From the NCBI GenBank assembly GCA_045629485.1, contig JAZQRF010000342.1, forward strand, positions 1 to 17,978: a DNA stretch of 17,978 bases, given 5' to 3'. The DNA comes from Pseudopedobacter sp045629485 (lineage in GTDB: Bacteria; Bacteroidota; Bacteroidia; Sphingobacteriales; Sphingobacteriaceae). This document shows positions 6,501-14,394 of this stretch, one piece after another. Numbering within the stretch: the first letter of the stretch is position 1; each line of letters begins with the position of its first letter. Below the pieces are notes generated by a model. The model was not told where the DNA came from. It saw only the letters and a program-made list of their open reading frames with translations, and did not search any database. A program made the position numbers and the translations under genes.

Positions 6501-9317
6501 TTATTTAGACAAATACATTGATTTTTCTTTATATAACTGGATGAAGTAAGGGTCGTCCAGGTCTTTAATAAACCGGATTGCTTCACCTGTTGATTTCATT
6601 TCCGGCCCTAATTCTTTCTGAATTTCAGGGAATTTATGATGTGAAAAAACAGGCTCTTTGATGGCATAGCCTTCCAGTTTTCTTTCAATTTTAAAGTCTT
6701 TTAATTTTTTTGTTCCCAACATTACTTTAGTGGCAATATTGATATATGGAACATCGTAAGCTTTGGCAATAAAAGGAACCGTTCTGGAAGCTCTAGGATT
6801 AGCTTCTATAACATAAACATCTTCGTTCTTGATTGCAAACTGGATATTCATTAATCCCCTGATATTTAAAGCTCTTGCTAATTTCTCTGTATATTCTTCC
6901 ATTTTGGCAATTACACCATCCGATAAATTAAATGGCGGCAATACTGCAAATGAATCCCCGGAATGGATACCCGCAGGCTCAATGTGCTCCATCAAACCAA
7001 TGATGTGAACATCTTCTCCGTCATGAATAGAATCGGACTCTGCTTCTTCCGCCCTGTCTAAGAAATGATCAATCAAAACTCTATTACCAGGTAAATCACC
7101 TAATAATTTAACTACTGCTTTTTCCAGGTCTTCGTCATTGATAACGATGCTCATTCCCTGCCCGCCTAATACATAAGAAGGACGAACCAACACCGGGTAA
7201 CCCACTTCGTTTGCAACAACAATGGCTTCTTCGGCATTTTCTGCTACACCGTATTTAGGGTATGGGATCTCTAAAGATTTTAATAAATCAGAGAAACGGC
7301 CACGATCTTCGGCTATATCCATATTATCATAGGAAGTCCCAATAATCTTTATCCCTTTTTCATGAAGTTGCTCAGCCATTTTTAAAGCTGTTTGCCCACC
7401 AAGCTGCACAATAACACCTTCTGGTTTTTCCAACTCAATAATTTCTCTTACATGCTCCCAGAATACCGGCTCGAAATAAAGTTTATCTGCCATGTTAAAG
7501 TCTGTAGAAACTGTTTCAGGGTTACAGTTTACCATGATAGCTTCGTACCCTTCTTCGCCAGCGGCCATTAAACCGTGTACACAAGAATAATCAAACTCTA
7601 TACCTTGCCCAATACGATTAGGACCAGATCCTAACACAATGATTTTCTTTTTATCAGATGGTTTAGATTCATTTTCTCCTTCGTAAGTAGAATAATAATA
7701 TGGTGTTTGTGCCGGAAACTCTGCCGCACAAGTATCAACCATTTTATAAACGCGGTTAATACCTAACTCTTTTCTTCTGTCGTAAACTTCGTCTTCAGTT
7801 ACATTACCTAAAATCCAGGCAATTTGAATATCTGAAAATCCTTTTTGTTTAACTGTTAAGAAGATATCTTTAGGGATATTTGTTAAAGAATAACGTTTTA
7901 ATTCCTGCTCTATGGTTACCAAATCTTGTATTTGATTTAAAAACCATTTATCAATTTTAGTAACTTTTCTAACAGACTCTACAGGCACTCCCATTCTAAG
8001 GGCATCTTTTATAGCAAATAACCTGTCCCAGCTAGGATGCTCCAACTTGTACATAATATCTTCGATATTACGGTTTTGCTTACCGTCGGCACCCAGGCCT
8101 GCTCTTCCAATTTCTAAAGATTGACATGCCTTTTGAAGTGCTTCGATAAAAGAGCGACCGATGGCCATAACTTCACCTACAGATTTCATCTGTAAACCAA
8201 GCTCGGTGTTTGCGCCTTTAAATTTATCAAAATTCCAACGCGGAACTTTAACAATTACATAATCAATAGTTGGCTCAAAATAGGCCGAAGTTGTTTTAGT
8301 GATTTGATTTTCCAGCTCATCTAAATTGTAGCCGATAGCTAGTTTTGCAGCTATTTTTGCAATTGGATATCCTGTAGCTTTTGAAGCTAAAGCTGATGAA
8401 CGTGAAACCCGAGGATTAATTTCAATAGCGATAATCTCATCATTATCCGGGTTAACCGAAAACTGCACATTACAGCCACCTGCAAAATTACCAATGGCCC
8501 GCATCATTTTGATAGCCTGGTTACGCATATCCTGATAACAACGATCGGATAATGTCATCGCAGGAGCTACAGTTATAGAATCTCCTGTATGAATTCCCAT
8601 CGGATCAAAGTTCTCTATAGAACAAATGATGATTACGTTATCCTTGTTATCTCTTAATAGTTCTAATTCGTATTCTTTCCAGCCTAACACTGCCTGTTCT
8701 ACCAAAACTTCATGCGTAGGCGAAGCTTGTAAACCATGTGAAAGTGCAGCGTCAAAATCTTCTTTTTTGTGTACGAAACCACCTCCATATCCACCTAAAG
8801 TGTAAGATGGTCGAATTACGAGTGGGAAACCAATTTCCTGGGCTGCTTCTTTACCTTCTAAGAAAGAGTTTGCGATTTTCGATTTGGCTACACCGATACC
8901 TATATCTACCATCAGCTGCCTAAATTCCTCACGATTTTCTGTCTTCTCTATAGCAGCGGTATCAACACCAATAATCTTTACTCCATATTTTTCCCAAATA
9001 CCACGCTCTTCGGCTTCTATTGCTAAGTTTAGAGCTGTTTGCCCTCCCATTGTTGGTAGTACTGCATCAATTTTACGCTCCTGAAGAATTTCTTCTATAG
9101 AAGTAACATTTAGCGGCTTTAAGTAAACATGATCTGCAATAACCTTATCCGTCATAATAGTTGCCGGATTAGAATTGATGATGGAAACCTCTATACCCTC
9201 GTCTTTTAGAGAAAGAGCGGCTTGAGAGCCAGCATAATCAAATTCACAAGCTTGACCGATAATAATAGGACCAGATCCGATGATCAGGACAGATTTAATG
9301 GAAGTATCTTTTGGCAT
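6501..9317 (-). CDS. carB: Carbamoyl-phosphate synthase large subunit, short form without the allosteric domain
   Basis: Makes carbamoyl phosphate from bicarbonate, two ATP and ammonia delivered by the glutaminase subunit CarA, for pyrimidine and arginine synthesis. Both homologous synthetase halves are present. The first starts with IIGSGPIIIGQACEFDYAG (residues 12-30) and the second with VLGSGPNRIGQGIEFDYS (about 560-580). Each has its ATP-grasp signatures, EINPRVSRSSALASKATG and EANPRASRTVPFIAKA. The protein is 938 residues, whereas the E. coli subunit is 1073. It ends just after the GPEMKSTGEAI block, where the C-terminal MGS-like domain that binds UMP and ornithine would begin. A terminator follows 5 bp after the stop, so this is not a recent frameshift. 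carA is not adjacent. Its leader carries a start-site hairpin (see 9357-9390). Confidence 0.97.
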   Translation of the reverse strand: MPKDTSIKSVLIIGSGPIIIGQACEFDYAGSQAALSLKDEGIEVSIINSNPATIMTDKVIADHVYLKPLNVTSIEEILQERKIDAVLPTMGGQTALNLAIEAEERGIWEKYGVKIIGVDTAAIEKTENREEFRQLMVDIGIGVAKSKIANSFLEGKEAAQEIGFPLVIRPSYTLGGYGGGFVHKKEDFDAALSHGLQASPTHEVLVEQAVLGWKEYELELLRDNKDNVIIICSIENFDPMGIHTGDSITVAPAMTLSDRCYQDMRNQAIKMMRAIGNFAGGCNVQFSVNPDNDEIIAIEINPRVSRSSALASKATGYPIAKIAAKLAIGYNLDELENQITKTTSAYFEPTIDYVIVKVPRWNFDKFKGANTELGLQMKSVGEVMAIGRSFIEALQKACQSLEIGRAGLGADGKQNRNIEDIMYKLEHPSWDRLFAIKDALRMGVPVESVRKVTKIDKWFLNQIQDLVTIEQELKRYSLTNIPKDIFLTVKQKGFSDIQIAWILGNVTEDEVYDRRKELGINRVYKMVDTCAAEFPAQTPYYYSTYEGENESKPSDKKKIIVLGSGPNRIGQGIEFDYSCVHGLMAAGEEGYEAIMVNCNPETVSTDFNMADKLYFEPVFWEHVREIIELEKPEGVIVQLGGQTALKMAEQLHEKGIKIIGTSYDNMDIAEDRGRFSDLLKSLEIPYPKYGVAENAEEAIVVANEVGYPVLVRPSYVLGGQGMSIVINDEDLEKAVVKLLGDLPGNRVLIDHFLDRAEEAESDSIHDGEDVHIIGLMEHIEPAGIHSGDSFAVLPPFNLSDGVIAKMEEYTEKLARALNIRGLMNIQFAIKNEDVYVIEANPRASRTVPFIAKAYDVPYINIATKVMLGTKKLKDFKIERKLEGYAIKEPVFSHHKFPEIQKELGPEMKSTGEAIRFIKDLDDPYFIQLYKEKSMYLSK

Positions 9318-9356
9318 GGACGTAATTTAATTGCAGGATTTTCTTACGTTATTTAG

Positions 9357-9379
9357 AAAAACCCGACTTGTTTGTCGGG
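9357..9379 (-). promoter_or_regulatory. G+C-rich hairpin with T-run at the predicted 5' end of the carB transcript
   Basis: On the minus strand, CCCGAC-AAACAA-GTCGGG forms a 6-bp stem with a 6-nt loop (9362-9379), directly followed by TTTTT. It looks like an intrinsic terminator aimed at carB, 40 bp before its ATG. It begins 3 nt after a TATCTTTG promoter box, so it would be the very start of the mRNA. Possible roles are an attenuator, a 5' stabilising stem, or the terminator of a very short transcript. Confidence 0.65.
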
Positions 9380-9382
9380 ATG

Positions 9383-9390
9383 CAAAGATA
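9383..9390 (-). promoter_or_regulatory. Candidate carB -7 promoter box
   Basis: The minus strand reads TATCTTTG, an exact TAnnTTTG match, 66 bp upstream of the carB ATG and in the only noncoding region before the gene. A clear -33 TTG is not visible; TTACC lies about 16 nt upstream. Confidence 0.6.
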
Positions 9391-9500
9391 GAAAAACTGA
9401 TTGGTAATTGGGAGTTTTTTTGAAAATTATAAATCTAATATTTTAGCTTCATAATGATGATTGATCAAACATTTTCACTACAATCAAAGTATATCAATTA

Positions 9501-10910
9501 ATGACTGAAAAGAACCCCTTAGATCATCATGCCAGAATATATTTACCTTGGATTGCTGCTTTAGCTTTTTTCATGCAGGCTTTAGATGGCACTATTTTAA
9601 ATACAGCACTGCCGGCCATTGCAAAGGATTTAAACCATTCTCCCCTGGAAATGCAGTCTGTACTAATATCCTATACTTTAACTCTAGCGTTACTAATTCC
9701 TGTTAGTGGCTGGATGGCTGACAAATTCGGAACAAAAATCACTTTTACAGCGGCTGTTATCATCTTTACTCTTGGTTCATTAAGTTGTGCTTTATCTGGT
9801 AGTATCAATCAACTTATATTATCCCGAATTTTCCAGGGAATAGGCGGAGCAATGATGGTTCCTGTTGCCCGTTTGACCATCCTATATGCTTATCCAAAAA
9901 AATTGCTTTTAAAAGTCCTCAACTTTGTCATCATTCCCGGGATGATAGGACCATTAATTGGCCCCAGTTTGGGAGGTTTCATTGTTGACTATGCTTCCTG
10001 GCATTGGATATTTTTAATCAATATTCCAATTGGTATTCTTGGTGTGATAATGGCATATTATGCGATGCCTAATTTCAAAAGAGAAACCGGCATCTTTGAT
10101 ATAATAGGCTTCTTGTTTTTTAGCGGAGCCCTTATACTTATCACTTTAGCCTTGGATATGGGAATCGTAGAAGGGGGTAATGTATTATATATTTCTGCCT
10201 CCCTGCTTATTGCTGTTGCTTTTATATTTTTTTATATTCAGCATGCTAAGAAAGCCACGAATCCTCTAATTAACCTGAATCTTTTTAAAATTAGAACATT
10301 AAAGATCGGGTTAATCGGAAGCCTGTCTACCCGTTTAGGAATTGGGGGGTTCCCCTTACTGTTACCGCTTATGCTGCAAGTAGGATTCGGCTACTCCGCG
10401 GCATTATCAGGGTTAATGCTTATTCCCTCAGCAGCAGCAAATTTATTTACCAAGCCGCTGGTTATTAGGATTGTTAAGAAATTCGGATATAAAACAACGC
10501 TGGTTGGCAACACATTAATCTTAGCTTGCATTATCACTCTTTTTGCTTTTCCGGGTGAGCATGCCAATCTATATTTTTTTATCCCTTTGTTGCTCATCTA
10601 CGGAATGGCCAGTTCTATTCAGTTCTCTTCTATGAATACCATTTCTGTTGCAGATTTAGACAAAAGTACATCCAGTGAAGGCAATAGCATGATTGCAGTT
10701 ACGCAACAACTTTCAGTAAGCTTTGGTATTTCTATTGCCTCATTCTTATTAAATATTTTCCATAATCTTCCCTGTGAATTAGGTATTACACCATTTAGGT
10801 ATACTTTTGTAATATTGGGAATAATTACCGCTTTATCTTCTTTAGTATTTACCAAACTTCATAAAACGGATGGAGATAATTTATCAGGGCATAGAGAGTT
10901 AGAAAACTAA
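9501..10910 (+). CDS. MdtD-like MFS multidrug efflux transporter (DHA2 / EmrB-QacA type)
   Basis: Inner-membrane proton-coupled exporter of 469 residues, nearly the length of E. coli MdtD (471). Residues 28-40 (LDGTILNTALPAI) give the DHA2 signature in helix 1. Motif A is GWMADKFGTK (70-79), RIFQGIGGAMMVPVARL (109-125) is the helix-4 block, and motif C-like PGMIGPLIGPSLGGF (146-160) marks a drug:proton antiporter. Many further hydrophobic segments follow, consistent with 13-14 membrane helices. The match to MdtD covers the full length, including YASWHWIFLINIP and FSSMNT. There is no membrane-fusion protein, outer-membrane channel or regulator next to it, so it appears to be a single-gene unit. 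It is divergent from carB with 183 bp between them. No good TAnnTTTG box was found upstream. The substrate is unknown. Confidence 0.9.
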   Translation: MTEKNPLDHHARIYLPWIAALAFFMQALDGTILNTALPAIAKDLNHSPLEMQSVLISYTLTLALLIPVSGWMADKFGTKITFTAAVIIFTLGSLSCALSGSINQLILSRIFQGIGGAMMVPVARLTILYAYPKKLLLKVLNFVIIPGMIGPLIGPSLGGFIVDYASWHWIFLINIPIGILGVIMAYYAMPNFKRETGIFDIIGFLFFSGALILITLALDMGIVEGGNVLYISASLLIAVAFIFFYIQHAKKATNPLINLNLFKIRTLKIGLIGSLSTRLGIGGFPLLLPLMLQVGFGYSAALSGLMLIPSAAANLFTKPLVIRIVKKFGYKTTLVGNTLILACIITLFAFPGEHANLYFFIPLLLIYGMASSIQFSSMNTISVADLDKSTSSEGNSMIAVTQQLSVSFGISIASFLLNIFHNLPCELGITPFRYTFVILGIITALSSLVFTKLHKTDGDNLSGHRELEN

Positions 10911-10996
10911 AGTTTCTTGTTATTTCAAATATCAATAAAGAACGAAAATCAATTATAAAATCTTTACTTTAGGTGAATAAACCTAAAGAAGTATTT

Positions 10997-11656
10997 ATGA
11001 AGAATTCTTTACTCCTGATTTTCTTGTGTATAACTTTTGCTCTAAAAGCTCAGGAAATAAAAAAGTCTGATACTATTAATAAAGAAATCCGCGAATTGGA
11101 ATTGCAGAATAACAAATTGGTGCTCGAAAATTATATGGCAGATAATAGAGATAGTGTAAGGCCCATTCCAATTTTTAATTTAGGAAATGCGCTTGTTTAT
11201 AAAATCCTGAAAAGTAAAAACAATCCCACAATTGATAGCTTAGAGCAAGATGTGAAGATACTGTTTAAAGAGAGGGACAGTATACGAAAATTGATTCCGG
11301 AATATGATAAATTTTATGCGGAATACATGTCAGCCTCTGCTGAAAAGAAGAAGGAGATGAATTATGCGTATGCTCAACTAAGGAAGAAAGTAGAAATAAG
11401 CCATCCTAATTATGTAACCGCTAATAAGAAAATCAATTTAAACAGGGCGAAATACTGTTATCTGGTGTTGGAAATTTTGAAAGACGACTTTCATTCAAAA
11501 AACAAAGTTCTTCCGCTAACATTTATTCCTTACCAGGAACTAAATGTGTATAACAGTGATTTTCTGATCAAAGAAAATCATGTTAAAATACAGATTCTTA
11601 ATAATCTGTACAGAAAAACGCTTGAAGAAGAATTAAATCAAAAATACAAAGAATAA
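10997..11656 (+). CDS. Secreted protein of unknown function
   Basis: I do not recognise this protein. I start it at the ATG at 10997 (219 residues) because that gives a clean signal peptide, MKNSLLLIFLCITFALKAQ, ending in the KAQ seen at many Bacteroidota cleavage sites. An in-frame GTG at 10973 would add eight residues before it and spoil the peptide. The mature part is hydrophilic and Lys/Glu-rich with probable long helices (for example EIRELELQNNKLVLENY and the ASAEKKKEMNYAYAQLRKKVE stretch), and has no Cys-lipobox or obvious catalytic motif. The product is likely periplasmic or outer-surface. It stands alone between the MFS gene (same strand, 86 bp upstream) and the convergent RNase E/G gene. 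A TACTTTAG sequence about 25 bp before the ATG is a one-mismatch promoter box. Confidence 0.7.
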   Translation: MKNSLLLIFLCITFALKAQEIKKSDTINKEIRELELQNNKLVLENYMADNRDSVRPIPIFNLGNALVYKILKSKNNPTIDSLEQDVKILFKERDSIRKLIPEYDKFYAEYMSASAEKKKEMNYAYAQLRKKVEISHPNYVTANKKINLNRAKYCYLVLEILKDDFHSKNKVLPLTFIPYQELNVYNSDFLIKENHVKIQILNNLYRKTLEEELNQKYKE

Positions 11657-11718
11657 GCAACTAGCGTTTGATAACTCTAATGGAGAAATTAATAGAAATC
11701 AGAATAATCGCTGATAAA

Positions 11719-13269
11719 CTATAGTTTGATCTCTTCTTCTTTACTATTCAGGAAATTAAATTCTGTTAGGTTGTATGCGTTAGAAGATTTAACCTTTACC
11801 CACTGGTTATATTTAAAGAACCATTTCAATTGCTTAGAAATTATACCCTTCTTAATAAAGGCTTCTATATAAGGATGCACACAAAGAGTGATTCCTTTTT
11901 CTGCCTGTTCTGTTAAGATATAGTCTATTGTACTTTCTATATCATCGATTAAAACAATGCTAGCTTTTATTTCTCCTGTACCACCGCATGTTGGACATTT
12001 TTCGCTGGTTACAATATTCATCTCGGGCCTTACCCGCTGACGGGTAATTTGCACTAAGCCAAACTTACTTGGAGGAAGTATGGTGTGTTTAGCCCTGTCG
12101 TGGCTCATTTCAGCTTTAAGAAAATCAAACAGTTCTTTTCTGTTTGGAGCTTTATGCATATCGATAAAATCAATAACAACGATACCGCCCATATCTCTTA
12201 AACGCAGTTGCCTTGCGATTTCTCTGGCTGCTTCTTTATTTACCTGAAATGCATTTTCTTCCTGGTTCTCTGGATTAGCTGTTCTGTTACCGCTATTTAC
12301 GTCAATAACATGAAGCGCTTCTGTATGTTCTACAACAAGATAAGCGCCACCGGCCAGGTTTACTGTTTTTCCGAATGAACCTTTAATTTGTTTTTCTATA
12401 CCGAAGTGATCAAAGATGGGTTCTTTGCCTTTGTATAGCTTTACAATGTTTTCTAATTCCGGAGAGATCTCATGAATATAAGATTTCACTTCTTCATATA
12501 AGCCGATATCATCAACATGGATATTGGTAAAATCAGCGTTAAGAAGATCTCTAAGAATGGTTGATGTTCTGCCCATTTCGCCGAAAATTCTTTTTGAAGG
12601 CTCTGTGGTTGGCAGGCGTTTCATAAAAGATTCCCATTTGGAAACCAGGTCAAGAATATCTTTTTGTATTTCGGCAACTCCCTTTTTCTCGGAAACTGTT
12701 CGGATAATTACACCAAAATTCTTCGGTTTAATTCCTTCAACAATTTTTCTTAACCGGGTTCTTTCTGTATTACTCTTAATCTTTTTAGAGATAGAGATTA
12801 CATCAGAAAAAGGAACCAAAACCACAAAACGACCAGCCAGAGATAAGTCTGAACTTAATCGTGGACCTTTAGTAGAAATAGGTTCTTTGGCAATTTGTAC
12901 CGGGAGGAGCGTGTTTTTTGATAGAATTCCGGAAATTTTCCCGGACTTATCGATATCCTCTTCTTTTTTAAACTGCGCTAACAGATAATCATTAAAATTA
13001 CCATTACGGGCTTGCTTCGTTAATTTTAACAAAGACAGGACCTGTGGACCGAGATCCAAATAATGCAAAAAGGCATCCTTCTCGTAACCAACATCAACAA
13101 AAGCAGCATTTAATCCGGGCATAATCTTTTTGATGCGTCCCATATAAATATCACCAACAGCGTAATTGTTGTTGATTTGCTCTTTATTTAGTTCTACGAG
13201 TTGTTTGTCCTGCAGTAATGCAATAGTTACCCCGCCCGGGGCCGAATTAATGATTAACTCCTTTACCAA
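11719..13269 (-). CDS. rng: Ribonuclease E/G family endoribonuclease
   Basis: Single-strand-specific endoribonuclease for rRNA maturation and mRNA decay, cytoplasmic, 516 residues, the RNase G size without an RNase E-like C-terminal scaffold. An S1-like domain starts near residue 38 (VGDIYMGRIKKIMPGLNAAFVDVG). The catalytic domain has ALHVIDVNSGNRT (Asp323) and MGGIVVIDFIDM (Asp367), equivalent to the two metal-binding Asp residues of E. coli RNase E. CPTCGGTG (Cys425, Cys428) is the zinc link. The start is a TTG at 13269, one codon after CTG and two after a stop. The first in-frame ATG (residue 43) would cut into the S1 domain, and the TTG start reproduces the family's short xxxELIINS N-terminus. 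It lies 160 bp downstream of the 29-residue basic protein, on the same strand. Confidence 0.93.
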   Translation of the reverse strand: MVKELIINSAPGGVTIALLQDKQLVELNKEQINNNYAVGDIYMGRIKKIMPGLNAAFVDVGYEKDAFLHYLDLGPQVLSLLKLTKQARNGNFNDYLLAQFKKEEDIDKSGKISGILSKNTLLPVQIAKEPISTKGPRLSSDLSLAGRFVVLVPFSDVISISKKIKSNTERTRLRKIVEGIKPKNFGVIIRTVSEKKGVAEIQKDILDLVSKWESFMKRLPTTEPSKRIFGEMGRTSTILRDLLNADFTNIHVDDIGLYEEVKSYIHEISPELENIVKLYKGKEPIFDHFGIEKQIKGSFGKTVNLAGGAYLVVEHTEALHVIDVNSGNRTANPENQEENAFQVNKEAAREIARQLRLRDMGGIVVIDFIDMHKAPNRKELFDFLKAEMSHDRAKHTILPPSKFGLVQITRQRVRPEMNIVTSEKCPTCGGTGEIKASIVLIDDIESTIDYILTEQAEKGITLCVHPYIEAFIKKGIISKQLKWFFKYNQWVKVKSSNAYNLTEFNFLNSKEEEIKL

Positions 13270-13284
13270 CAGCTACTTTTTTTA

Positions 13285-13403
13285 AAAAGTTTTAAAACTT
13301 TTAATCTACAGAGGAAATTTTAGAAACAAAATAAGAAGATAATGAGCTATCCTTAAGGCTATGATTAATCTTAAAACTAATCAATCTATAACTTTACGGA
13401 TAG
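13285..13403 (-). promoter_or_regulatory. Leader of the RNase E/G gene with several inverted repeats
   Basis: Three inverted repeats lie in the 160-bp gap before rng. One is a perfect 18-bp palindrome, AAAAGTTTTAAAACTTTT (13285-13302), ending 15 bp from the start codon. The second is CTATCC (13347-13352) with GGATAG (13398-13403). Nested inside it is TGATTA (13362-13367) with TAATCA (13378-13383). They may fold the mRNA leader. The stems are short and A+T-rich, so a structural role is only a possibility. Confidence 0.35.
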
Positions 13404-13429
13404 TCTCTTTATATCAAAAGGCCAAATAC

Positions 13430-13519
13430 CTATTTTTTCTTGTGTCTGTTTTTTCTTAAACGTTTTTTACGTTTATGGGTGGCCATTTTATGTCTTTTTC
13501 TTTTTTTACCGCTTGGCAT
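13430..13519 (-). CDS. 29-residue very basic protein, bS22/mS38-like (AURKAIP1/COX24 type)
   Basis: A tiny frame reading MPSGKKRKRHKMATHKR and continuing to a C-terminal RHKKK. About two thirds of its residues are Lys, Arg or His, and it has no acidic residue. The pattern KRKRHKM..HK.RK..RK.RHKK resembles the C-terminal motif of mitochondrial AURKAIP1 (mS38) and the small bacterial 30S protein bS22, which thread into rRNA. I infer a small-subunit ribosomal protein. It begins 19 bp after the stop of the TPR gene and precedes the RNase E/G gene, so it is probably transcribed from the HU promoter. The ATG is the only sensible start, and the stop is TAG. The identification rests on pattern resemblance recalled from memory, but a random frame would hardly have this composition in an operonic position. 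Confidence 0.8.
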   Translation of the reverse strand: MPSGKKRKRHKMATHKRKKRLRKNRHKKK

Positions 13520-13538
13520 AATTTTAAAATTTAATGTT

Positions 13539-14390
13539 TTAGTTATTTAATTCTTTAATTTTTCTATCTACAAAACTTCCCAGGCCAGGGTCAGCAGCTA
13601 GTGTTTTACTCTGCTCGTAAGCAGCAATAGCTTCTTTTTTCATCCCCAGGTTCTCGTAGCTGGTAGCTAAATAAAAATAAGCTTCAGGACTTTGATTGAT
13701 CTCTATAACCGTTTTGAAACGATCTACAGCCTTTTCGAACTGACCAGATTTCATAGAAAACAATCCTAAATTCATATTTGCTCCTAAATTTTTAGGCTCC
13801 TTTTTTACTACCTCTAATAATAACTGAATCCCTTGCATAGGATTCTGGGTACCGGTAACGTATGCTATCCCTAAGCCAGTTTTAGCATCTAAACTTTCTT
13901 TATTAAACTCTAAAGCTTTGGTATAAGCATTAATGGCTTTTTGTACCAGGCCTTGCAAAGCGGTTGTATCAGGAAAGTTTTGATATCCTTCAGTAAATTT
14001 TGCCCCGGCTTTTAACCAGTTCTCATAGTTTGGCTGCTTTACGGCTACTACTTCATAAGCAAAAGCTGCAGGAGCGGGCTGATTTACATCATCCCATTTT
14101 TGTGCTAATTCTTTTTGAAGAACCACTAAGTCTGATTCGGACGCACTTTTTATTTTATTCTCCAGCTTCTCTATATCAGCAACTAAACTTGCATTTACAT
14201 TTTGTTTAGCAACTAATGCTACACTAGTACCTGTTACTTCTATTGAAGAACCGCCTGTTGCACCTGCTTCACCAGCCTGCATTTCGGTGGTATCCTCTTC
14301 AGGTTTTACAAGTCCTTTTATATCAAGACTCAACAATACACCCATCAGTACAACTACAGATCCAATAACGATATATTGTTTAGCCTTCAT
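13539..14390 (-). CDS. Tetratricopeptide-repeat protein with N-terminal membrane anchor
   Basis: Protein of 283 residues. The first 25 residues (KQYIVIGSVVVLMGVLLSL as hydrophobic core) form an uncleaved signal-anchor. A low-complexity linker rich in Glu, Gly and Thr follows (residues about 30-50), then a short coiled-coil-like segment, and then at least three TPR-like helix pairs in the last 170 residues (for example AINAYTKALEFNKESLDAKTG, NLGANMNLGLFSMKSGQFEKA and EAYFYLATSYENLGMKKEA). The repeats should face the periplasm and mediate protein-protein contacts. No partner can be named. Its start is 4 bp after the HU stop and its stop is 19 bp before the tiny basic ribosomal-type gene, so it is clearly within one operon. 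The position between HU and RNase E/G genes does not by itself reveal its role. Confidence 0.85.
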   Translation of the reverse strand: MKAKQYIVIGSVVVLMGVLLSLDIKGLVKPEEDTTEMQAGEAGATGGSSIEVTGTSVALVAKQNVNASLVADIEKLENKIKSASESDLVVLQKELAQKWDDVNQPAPAAFAYEVVAVKQPNYENWLKAGAKFTEGYQNFPDTTALQGLVQKAINAYTKALEFNKESLDAKTGLGIAYVTGTQNPMQGIQLLLEVVKKEPKNLGANMNLGLFSMKSGQFEKAVDRFKTVIEINQSPEAYFYLATSYENLGMKKEAIAAYEQSKTLAADPGLGSFVDRKIKELNN

Positions 14391-14394
14391 ATCT

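Noticed and set aside
9461..9497. TTGATCAA palindrome and three ATCAA repeats before the MFS gene as an operator
   Set aside because: The repeats are short, unevenly spaced (19 and 10 nt) and common in AT-rich DNA, and no regulator gene is adjacent.
10973..10996. GTG start adding eight residues to the secreted protein
   Set aside because: The ATG at 10997 gives a typical signal peptide, and the extra residues (MNKPKEVF) would precede it without benefit.
12524..12988. 154-codon plus-strand frame inside the RNase E/G gene
   Set aside because: It is antisense to a conserved catalytic gene whose own frame explains the region. It has no start context or recognisable domain.
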